Source of the DNA: Pseudomonadota bacterium
GTDB lineage: Bacteria > Pseudomonadota > Gammaproteobacteria > Pseudomonadales > Azotimanducaceae
Reading direction: 5' to 3'
Assembly: GCA_009936895.1 (NCBI GenBank)
Contig: JAACDS010000433.1
Coordinates: 1 to 5,482, forward strand
DNA length: 5,482 bases
The position numbers and the translations under genes were made by a program. Of this stretch, positions 1 through 4,554 are shown piece after piece (position 1 is the stretch's first letter; each line of letters begins with the position of its first letter). The notes below the pieces were generated by a model, which saw only the letters and a list, made by a program, of their open reading frames with translations, had not been told where the DNA came from and made no database searches.

Positions 1-186
1 ATTGAGGCGCGGTCGCGCCTGCTGCGTTTCGTAGACGACATTGAGATGCGAGTGCGTGGTAACAGTGTGGTGGTGCGTTCTGCTTCTCGCGTAGGTTATT
101 CGGATTTGGGAAAAAATCGGCGACGACTGGAATCCATTCGCCAAGCGATGATTGCCCAAGGCTTGGTGCGATCAGACAGCAGATGA
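1..186 (+). CDS. DUF1499 family protein, C-terminal part (5' end outside window)
   Basis: This is an open frame entering from the left edge and ending at TGA 184-186. It gives 61 residues, so the start codon and most of the protein are missing. The visible part carries what I recognise as the hallmark of DUF1499: FVDDIEMRVRG, then a short strand, then VRSASRVGYSDLGKNRRRLE followed by a closing helix and a charged C-terminus. In the family, the RSxSRxGxxDxGxN segment is the most conserved part. DUF1499 proteins are often predicted to be secreted or membrane-attached, and their biochemical role is not established. The next gene begins 82 nt downstream on the same strand, so co-transcription is possible but not shown. 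Family assignment is from remembered motif similarity; no function can be given. Confidence 0.8.
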   Translation: MEARSRLLRFVDDIEMRVRGNSVVVRSASRVGYSDLGKNRRRLESIRQAMIAQGLVRSDSR

Positions 187-268
187 CGAATACCTGTGGA
201 GCAACGATTTTGCAGAGCCAGAGCCGGTTTGAGAAAGGAAGCCTGTCGAATGAGGTCATGGAGATACA

Positions 269-535
269 ATGACGGAAGAAGAGCCGGCTTCGATTCACAT
301 AGGACATCTAGAACAAAAACTGGAGCGCATTGAGCGGCAGATAGATCAGCTACGAATTGAAGTAGAAAGCATTGCAACCTCGCCCATGGCATCCCAGCTT
401 TCTGGGCAGGAGGCGGCGAAAGAGCTGGGCTTCAGCTTGCACGCCGAGCTTATGCGCCTGCAGCAGGAACTCAATCGTTGTGAGTCTGAATTGCTTCGCT
501 GCAGAGCCCAGGCGGCCAGCGCTGAACCGCATTGA
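269..535 (+). CDS. Small two-helix coiled-coil protein of unknown function
   Basis: The predicted product has 88 residues. ATG 269 is preceded by GGAG at 260-263 with a 5-nt spacer, which supports this start. I do not recognise the protein. Two segments show unbroken heptad patterning. The first has hydrophobic residues at I11, L14, L18, I21, I25, L28, V32 and I35 (alternating 3/4 spacing). The second has L57, L61, L64, L68, C71, L75 and C78. They are joined by a 20-residue linker containing P39, so a helical hairpin or an oligomer of two coiled coils is likely. The only two cysteines, C71 and C78, both fall on the hydrophobic stripe exactly one heptad apart. There is no signal peptide or membrane segment, so it should be cytoplasmic. 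Overall size and charge resemble SlyX-type small coiled-coil proteins, but I see no specific sequence match. The heptads and good ribosome site argue that it is a real gene. Confidence 0.7.
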   Translation: MTEEEPASIHIGHLEQKLERIERQIDQLRIEVESIATSPMASQLSGQEAAKELGFSLHAELMRLQQELNRCESELLRCRAQAASAEPH

Positions 536-614
536 TGGCAGTGATTAAATATCCATTAAAAATCATCAATCTGTCGTAGCCCTCGAGCAAAACAGGCAGT
601 ACTCTTTAGGGTGT

Positions 615-636
615 AAAAAGGCCCCTAGCAAGGGGC
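615..636 (-). terminator. Intrinsic terminator reading on the minus strand
   Basis: Read on the minus strand this is GCCCCT-TGCT-AGGGGC followed by C and TTTTT. It is a 6-bp GC-rich stem with a 4-nt loop and a U-run (plus strand A-run 615-619, arms 621-626 and 631-636). On the plus strand there is no T-run, so it should not stop the flanking plus-strand genes. It lies in the leader of the peroxiredoxin gene and faces away from it. An alternative pairing of TAGCA 626-630 with TGCTA 640-644 is incompatible with the main stem. Confidence 0.4.
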
Positions 637-651
637 TAATGCTAAGACCCA

Positions 652-659
652 AAGGAAGG
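652..659 (+). promoter_or_regulatory. Ribosome binding site fixing the peroxiredoxin start
   Basis: AAGGAAGG ends 8 nt before ATG 668. The longer reading frame could start at GTG 659, but that codon overlaps this site, so ATG 668 is the better start. It also puts the charged n-region of the signal peptide at the very N-terminus. Confidence 0.75.
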
Positions 660-667
660 TGGACGCC

Positions 668-1195
668 ATGAATATTAAGAATCTCGTCAAAAGCGCTTTG
701 ATCAGCAGTCTACTTGTTGTGACCAGTAGTACCTATGCATCCCTCAACGTAGGCGATGTGGCACCGGACTGGACGCTGCAGGCGACCGACGGGCAGACCT
801 ATCAATTGTCTGAGCTTCGCGGCAGTCATGTTGTTCTGGCCTTTTTCCCTAAGGCGTTTACCGGCGGCTGCACGATCGAATGTAAGTCCGTGCGAGACAG
901 CAAAAAGCAGGTTCGTCGTTTTGATGTTCAGTTCTTTATGGCGAGCACCGACGATTTGGAAACCAACAAGGCCTTCGCCGATCAAAACAATGCGAACTTT
1001 CCCATCTTGTCCGACAGCAGCAAGGGGGTCAGTGAGTCCTACGGTGTGTTGGCATCCATGGGCTTTTCCAAGCGCTGGACCTTTTATATTGATGCGGACG
1101 GCAAGGTATCTAAGATCGATAAAGACGTGAATCCGCGGACTGCCGGCAGAGATTTGCTGAAAAATCTGATCGCACTCCAAGTGCCTGTTCAGTAG
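668..1195 (+). CDS. Exported thiol peroxiredoxin (AhpC/TSA, BCP/PrxQ-like)
   Basis: The 175-residue protein is predicted to reduce hydrogen peroxide or organic peroxides through a cysteine thiol. Residues 1-24 form a classical Sec signal peptide: lysines at 4 and 8, hydrophobic core about 10-20, and TYA before a likely cut after A24. It should therefore act in the periplasm. The thioredoxin fold follows, with GDxAPDWTLxxTDG at 29-42, and an active site P61-K-A-F-T65-G-G-C68 that fits PxxxTxxC, making C68 the peroxidatic cysteine. The only other cysteine is C72, giving CTIEC. It is the candidate resolving cysteine, but one residue closer than the CxxxxC of E. coli Bcp. R136 in the KRWTFYID segment fits the conserved arginine of the active site. 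The reductant partner is not encoded nearby. The gene stands 132 nt after the coiled-coil gene and 80 nt before the ABM gene, so it may have its own promoter. Confidence 0.88.
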   Translation: MNIKNLVKSALISSLLVVTSSTYASLNVGDVAPDWTLQATDGQTYQLSELRGSHVVLAFFPKAFTGGCTIECKSVRDSKKQVRRFDVQFFMASTDDLETNKAFADQNNANFPILSDSSKGVSESYGVLASMGFSKRWTFYIDADGKVSKIDKDVNPRTAGRDLLKNLIALQVPVQ

Positions 1196-1215
1196 ATTTC
1201 ACCGCTTCTGAGAGC

Positions 1216-1245
1216 CCAGCCGAACTCGATTTCGAGACAGGCTGG
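1216..1245 (+). other. Symmetric stem-loop between peroxiredoxin and ABM genes
   Basis: CCAGCC 1216-1221 pairs with GGCTGG 1240-1245. Inside, CTCG 1225-1228 pairs with CGAG 1233-1236 around an ATTT loop, leaving a symmetric 3x3 internal loop (GAA/ACA). No T-run follows on either strand, so it does not look like a standard intrinsic terminator. It could be an mRNA processing or stabilising element, or attenuate read-through into the ABM gene. Confidence 0.45.
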
Positions 1246-1275
1246 AAACAAACGAATAGCGATAAGGAGTAGCGT

Positions 1276-1569
1276 ATGAGCGTTATGATTACATTGGAGC
1301 TGCCAACCAAAACGGAATCGATGGACGAGCTGCTGAAGGTCATGAAGGGTGCCCTTGTCGATACCCGTGGCTATGCGGGCTGTCAAAAAGTCGAAACCTT
1401 TATTGATCAAGAAAGCCAAAACGTATTCTTGGTGGAGCAGTGGGAGAGCGCCGAGCACCAGCAAGCTTATATGGGCTGGCGGGTAGAAACCGGATTTATG
1501 GACGCTGTGGGGCCCCTTTTGGATGGTGCCCCGGTTGCCCGAGTATTCGATATCAAGAGCGATATCTAA
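1276..1569 (+). CDS. Antibiotic biosynthesis monooxygenase (ABM) domain protein, putative quinol monooxygenase
   Basis: This 97-residue protein is about the size of a single ABM domain (dimeric alpha+beta barrel, like YgiN). ATG 1276 follows AAGGAG 1264-1269 at 6 nt. The first strand is VMITLEL (3-9), then a helix, then GYAGCQKVET (32-41), the strand NVFLVEQWES (49-58), the helix starting at A59-E60-H61 and running through WR (68-69), and a last strand near 86-93 (PVARVFDI). The xxFLVEQWESxEHQQAY stretch is the family hallmark. Members include cofactor-free oxygenases acting on quinols or polyketides, heme-degrading enzymes, and proteins of no known activity; the sequence does not decide among these. 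There is no signal peptide, so it is cytoplasmic. The RidA-like gene begins 18 nt downstream, so the two are likely one transcript. A start at ATG 1285 is possible but has a worse ribosome site. Confidence 0.82.
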   Translation: MSVMITLELPTKTESMDELLKVMKGALVDTRGYAGCQKVETFIDQESQNVFLVEQWESAEHQQAYMGWRVETGFMDAVGPLLDGAPVARVFDIKSDI

Positions 1570-1575
1570 CGCCCT

Positions 1576-1582
1576 ACGGAGG
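1576..1582 (+). promoter_or_regulatory. Ribosome binding site fixing the RidA-like start
   Basis: ACGGAGG ends 5 nt before ATG 1588. The frame could be extended to GTG 1582, but that G lies inside this site, so ATG 1588 is chosen. Confidence 0.75.
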
Positions 1583-1587
1583 TGGCT

Positions 1588-1971
1588 ATGCAACGCAAAG
1601 TCTTTCGCAGTGGGCCTTATGCCGAACTGATTGCTCAGGCGGTGCAGGTCGACAATGTTCTTTATCTGTCTGGCCAAGTTGGGGTTGATGCCAGCGGTGC
1701 GGCACCGGACAGCGTTGTAGAACAAACGACCTTGGCCTACGAACACGTCAAAGTGGTGTTGGCCGAGTTTGGTGCCAGCCTCGAGAACGTGGTTGAGGAA
1801 ACCGTCTATGTCACCGACATAGCGCAAGTAATGAACCAGGTTGAGGAAGTCTTTGCCGCCCGCGCCGCCGCCTACGGCGGACGGCCCGATGTCACGCAAA
1901 CGCTAATTGGGGTGTCAGCCTTGGTGGATCCCTCTTTCAAAATCGAAATTAAGTGCACGGCTCACCTGTGA
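1588..1971 (+). CDS. RidA/YjgF/YER057c/UK114 family protein without the usual catalytic arginine
   Basis: The product has 127 residues, the normal length of this family, which forms trimers with active sites between subunits. Recognisable family segments are the opening FRSGPYAEL with AVQVDNVLYLSGQVGVD (18-34), a central helix with HVKVVLAEFGASLENVV (53-69), ETVYVTDI (71-78), and the closing LVDPSFKIEIKC (112-123). True RidA hydrolyses 2-aminoacrylate and other reactive enamine/imine products, using Arg105 (E. coli numbering) in a PARSCVEV context. Here the matching stretch reads V-T-Q-T-L-I-G-V, with Q104 at the arginine position by my hand alignment. That suggests one of the Rid subgroups lacking the arginine and without demonstrated imine deaminase activity, so I do not call it ridA. 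It is cytoplasmic and lies 18 nt after the ABM gene, probably translated from the same message. The neighbouring minus-strand gene converges on it with 61 nt between stops. Confidence 0.85.
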   Translation: MQRKVFRSGPYAELIAQAVQVDNVLYLSGQVGVDASGAAPDSVVEQTTLAYEHVKVVLAEFGASLENVVEETVYVTDIAQVMNQVEEVFAARAAAYGGRPDVTQTLIGVSALVDPSFKIEIKCTAHL

Positions 1972-1977
1972 GCGCGC

Positions 1978-2040
1978 GAGTCGGACGGGCACTCGTCTGA
2001 CGAGCCGCGGCCTTTCGATCAATCTGACCGACTCATTTTT
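1978..2040 (+). terminator. Possible weak terminator in the convergent gap after the RidA-like gene
   Basis: GAGTCGG 1978-1984 can pair with CCGACTC 2028-2034, and the second arm is followed by A and TTTTT (2036-2040). The 43-nt interval holds a smaller hairpin, CTCGT 1992-1996 with ACGAG 2000-2004. The long loop makes this a poor intrinsic terminator, but it is the only candidate for ending the plus-strand transcript. The T-run is the complement of the last codons of the converging hydrolase gene. No comparable signal serves the minus strand. Confidence 0.25.
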
Positions 2041-3142
2041 CAAGAAAGGCCGTGACCTCATCGTTAATAAAGGTGGCGTCTTCTGGCGACAGACCGAGCC
2101 CCGCCATATGTCCCCAGAGAGTCGGGATAACCGCCAACCTCACATTCGGAATAAGAGCCGCTTCTGCAGTCAAAGCGTCGATGTGAAAGTACATGTCAGT
2201 CGCCGCTGGCATGTACAACACCTCAGCCTTGATGGATCCCAGTGCCTTTTCGGCATCACCGCGGAAGCCCGGTGTTGCCCCAATATCATTGGCCTGCCAA
2301 GTGTTGGCCAGGCCAATCAGATCATTCGCGTCCCAGCTCAGCACTAGGTTTTGCATGAAGGTGATCATGTCTTCAGGTGACTGCAGGCCAATTTGTGTGT
2401 GCAGTTCCTGCCGGAACCATTCTTGTGATGTACCCCAACTGGCCCAGTGCGTGCCGCCAGCTTTCAGGCCTGTCGTGGGTGGTGTCGTGTACTGCCCCTG
2501 GGCAAATGTTTGATCGGCTTTGATTGCCGCTTTGAAGCCCTCTAAACGAATGGCTCCGTGGGGGTACTCGACAGCTGAACCGGCGATGCCGATGGCTTTG
2601 TCCATGAAATCAGGGTAGCTGACCGTCCATTGGAATGCCTGCTGGGCGCCCATGGAGAAGCCGATAACTGCCTTCATGTGGGTGATGCCAAGTTCTTCGG
2701 TGAGCAATCGATAACCGGCGGCAATGTTGTCGCGAATGGAAATTTCGGGAAAATTAGGGCCGTCAAAGGGTGGCGGGGTATTGCTGGGCGAGCTGGACAG
2801 TCCGTTTTGGAACATGTCTGTGGCAACAATGAAATACTTCTCCGGATCCAAGGCGAGGCCTGATTCGATCAAAAAATCGAAGCCATGATGATCTCCAAGG
2901 TAAGCCGAAGGAACCAAAATTGTATTGTTGCCCTTGAGCTCGCCGTGAGTCACGTAGGACAGTTTGGCTGCAGGAAGCACGACGCCGCTCTCTAAGGTAA
3001 AGTCGCCAAGCTCAAGTATCTTGTGTTCACCTGAGGCGATGGCCAACGGTGCGGAAAATAGCGTAACAGCGGCGACGGCAAACAAGTGCCGATATAGCCG
3101 CTGCCATCCGTCTAAGCACTGGCGCGCTTGTCTACTGTTCAT
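2033..3142 (-). CDS. Exported alpha/beta hydrolase related to homoserine O-acetyltransferase (MetX-like)
   Basis: The product has 369 residues from ATG 3142. A TTG at 3154 in frame would add four residues; neither has a strong ribosome site and I prefer ATG. Residues 1-36 look like a Sec signal peptide: arginine-rich n-region, hydrophobic core about 20-34, and a likely cut after A-I-A36. The mature part matches the MetX superfamily layout: LESGVVLPAAKLSYVTHGEL (50-69), GLALDPEKYFIVATD (95-109), ISIRDNIAAGYRLL (134-147), the nucleophile elbow G161-F-S163-M-G165, then D316 in PAATDMYFH and H345 in WGHMAG, a complete Ser-Asp-His triad. MetX itself is cytosolic, with GxSMGGMQALEW and a GHD motif; here the elbow reads GFSMGAQQAFQW and the histidine motif GHM. 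An exported protein has no evident access to acetyl-CoA, so an esterase, lipase or amidase role is more likely than methionine synthesis. The substrate is unknown. It is divergent from the esterase gene at 3308. Confidence 0.82.
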   Translation of the reverse strand: MNSRQARQCLDGWQRLYRHLFAVAAVTLFSAPLAIASGEHKILELGDFTLESGVVLPAAKLSYVTHGELKGNNTILVPSAYLGDHHGFDFLIESGLALDPEKYFIVATDMFQNGLSSSPSNTPPPFDGPNFPEISIRDNIAAGYRLLTEELGITHMKAVIGFSMGAQQAFQWTVSYPDFMDKAIGIAGSAVEYPHGAIRLEGFKAAIKADQTFAQGQYTTPPTTGLKAGGTHWASWGTSQEWFRQELHTQIGLQSPEDMITFMQNLVLSWDANDLIGLANTWQANDIGATPGFRGDAEKALGSIKAEVLYMPAATDMYFHIDALTAEAALIPNVRLAVIPTLWGHMAGLGLSPEDATFINDEVTAFLEK

Positions 3143-3193
3143 AAATTTTTCCAATGCCTACAAGAGCGAAGAGCTGCCATGCTGAGTCCTGAT

Positions 3194-3239
3194 GTTTTGC
3201 TGGGATCTCTAAGATCAGTATTGCCATGGTACGCAAAAC
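3194..3239. promoter_or_regulatory. Nested inverted repeats, possible operator between divergent hydrolase genes
   Basis: An outer pair, GTTTTGC 3194-3200 and GCAAAAC 3233-3239, encloses a 13-bp palindrome GATCT-CTA-AGATC at 3204-3216. The inner palindrome sits just downstream of the -10 proposed for the minus-strand gene (3217-3222), where a repressor would cover the start point. One outer arm lies in that promoter's spacer. The repeats are directly visible; the operator role is inferred. Confidence 0.35.
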
Positions 3240-3246
3240 GGGTCAA
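3217..3246 (-). promoter_or_regulatory. Candidate sigma70-type promoter for the exported hydrolase gene
   Basis: On the minus strand, TTGACC (plus 3241-3246, 5 of 6 to consensus) is followed after 18 nt by AATACT (plus 3217-3222, 4 of 6). Transcription would begin near 3210, giving a leader of roughly 70 nt before ATG 3142. The match is moderate and rests on pattern alone. Confidence 0.35.
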
Positions 3247-3270
3247 CTAGAAGGTGAGCTCGGGTGTGCT

Positions 3271-3276
3271 AATAAT
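3271..3276 (+). promoter_or_regulatory. Candidate -10 element for the serine hydrolase/esterase gene
   Basis: AATAAT matches TATAAT at 5 of 6 positions and would start transcription near 3283, about 25 nt before ATG 3308. The -35 at 17 nt (TAGAAG, 3248-3253) is weak, so the promoter may need an activator or may lie elsewhere. Confidence 0.25.
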
Positions 3277-3307
3277 GCATCCGTAACGAATTACTGCGGA
3301 GCAGACG

Positions 3308-4498
3308 ATGAGTGTTAACGAAATACGACTGACAGCGGCGCAAGCCGTATTGCAGACGGCGGTTGATCGGGGTGATCTGAGGGTCGCCTTAGGCATGGTG
3401 GGTGACAGCAGCGGCATTTTGATGACACATGCGAGCGGCCACTCCGATACATCGGCTAACGAATCCGTCGAGCCTGACGCCATTTTTGCCATTGCATCGA
3501 TGACCAAGTTGGTGACGACTATCGCCGCGTTGCAGTTGGTGGAAGAGGCCAAGCTCGATCTTAATGAACCCGTCGACGCCTACCTTCCCCAGCTCGCTGG
3601 GCTTGCTGTCCTTGAGGGCTTTGACGACGGTGGCGCGCCGATATTTGTCGATGCCCATCGGGCACCAACGGCCCGCGAACTGATCACTCATACGTCAGGT
3701 TTTGTTTACAACATTTGGAACGAGAACGCTTTGATTCTGGAGTCTAAGGGGCTGTCATCTGGTGTTGGATCGGGTGCCAAAATGTTGGACGCACCGTTGG
3801 CTTTTCAGCCGGGCACTGCATGGGAGTATGGTATCGGTATCGATTGGCTCGGCTTGCTGATTGAGAAAATTTCCGGAAAGCGGTTAGAGCGTTATTTTCA
3901 GGATCATATTTTCGGTCCGCTGGGAATGATCGATTCCACGTTTGAGCTTCAGGAAGCCAAGATCAATCGTGCGCTGGTCATGATGATGCGAGTAAATGGT
4001 GAGCTGGTGGAGTCCAGTGCGATGCAGCCAGAAGCGACGGATCCCGGCTCAATGGAATTCTATGGCGGTGGAGGCGGCCTCTTCTCTACCCTGAAGGATT
4101 ATGGCGTGTTGCTAACGGTACTGCTCAACGACGGACGTCACGGAGACACAATGTTGCTCCGCAAAGAAACCGTGGATTCGATGTTTGAAAATCACATTGG
4201 CGTACTTGATATCACTCCAGTCGACGCTCAGATTGCGCCGCTAAGCAACAATCTCGACATGGGTTTTGGATCACCTGCAAAGTGGGGCCTTGGGTTTTTG
4301 CTTCATCCCCAAGGTACAGAAAACGGACGCTCGCCAGGTTCCGCTTCCTGGGCAGGTTTGTTCAACTCGTATTTTTGGATTGATCGGGAAAACGACCTGT
4401 TCGGTGTCTTTGCGACGCAGGTTCTGCCCTTCATGGATACGGAGTCGGTTGCCGCGCTGACCGCTTTTGAACGCGCGCTATACGGTATTGGCGACTGA
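3308..4498 (+). CDS. Serine hydrolase of the beta-lactamase/class C family (family VIII esterase-like)
   Basis: The 396-residue protein starts at ATG 3308, with GGAG 3298-3301 six nt upstream. Its length fits family VIII carboxylesterases and related beta-lactamase-fold hydrolases (Pfam beta-lactamase). The nucleophile motif is S64-M-T-K67 (SxxK) within FAIASMTKLVTTIAALQLVE. The conserved TARELITHTSGF (121-132) and PGTAWEYGIGIDWLG (168-182) follow, with Y174 as the likely catalytic base. The C-terminal GSASWAGLFNSYFWID (344-358) holds W348-A-G350, the WxG-type motif that stands where class C beta-lactamases have KTG. A helix and strand at the C-terminus (FGVFATQVLPF, then TAFERALYGI) complete the fold. 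No signal peptide is present, so it should be cytoplasmic, which argues against a cell-wall or beta-lactam-defence role and favours hydrolysis of small esters. The substrate cannot be read from the sequence. It is divergent from the exported hydrolase and convergent with the membrane protein gene. Confidence 0.88.
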   Translation: MSVNEIRLTAAQAVLQTAVDRGDLRVALGMVGDSSGILMTHASGHSDTSANESVEPDAIFAIASMTKLVTTIAALQLVEEAKLDLNEPVDAYLPQLAGLAVLEGFDDGGAPIFVDAHRAPTARELITHTSGFVYNIWNENALILESKGLSSGVGSGAKMLDAPLAFQPGTAWEYGIGIDWLGLLIEKISGKRLERYFQDHIFGPLGMIDSTFELQEAKINRALVMMMRVNGELVESSAMQPEATDPGSMEFYGGGGGLFSTLKDYGVLLTVLLNDGRHGDTMLLRKETVDSMFENHIGVLDITPVDAQIAPLSNNLDMGFGSPAKWGLGFLLHPQGTENGRSPGSASWAGLFNSYFWIDRENDLFGVFATQVLPFMDTESVAALTAFERALYGIGD

Positions 4499-4512
4499 AC
4501 CAGAGCCTTTTC

Positions 4513-4554
4513 TCTGTGTGGACACAGATCGCTGGCCCGCCTAGGCCAGCGTTT
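4513..4554 (+). terminator. Tandem hairpins ending the esterase transcript
   Basis: The first hairpin is TCTGTG 4513-4518, loop TGGA, CACAGA 4523-4528. Two nt later, CGCTGGCC 4530-4537, a 6-nt loop, and GGCCAGCG 4544-4551 form an 8-bp GC-rich stem followed by TTT. The second arm overlaps the last codons of the converging membrane protein gene (stop at 4541-4543). The short T-run makes it a moderate plus-strand terminator; on the minus strand no T-run follows either stem. Confidence 0.5.

Noticed and set aside
710..1180. A 156-codon minus-strand frame opposite the peroxiredoxin.
   Set aside because: The plus strand holds an intact peroxiredoxin with active-site motif and signal peptide; nothing in the antisense translation is recognisable.
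1189..1899. A 236-codon minus-strand open frame antisense to the ABM and RidA-like genes.
   Set aside because: It lies entirely over two well-supported plus-strand genes with good ribosome sites and family motifs. Its translation shows no recognisable domain, so it is a mirror of codon bias.
2033..3142. Labelling the minus-strand hydrolase as homoserine O-acetyltransferase (metX).
   Set aside because: The signal peptide, the GHM in place of GHD and the altered nucleophile surroundings do not fit a cytosolic methionine-pathway enzyme.
3308..4498. Calling the SxxK protein a true beta-lactamase.
   Set aside because: It has no signal peptide, and WAG replaces the KTG motif, which fits family VIII esterases better than periplasmic resistance enzymes.
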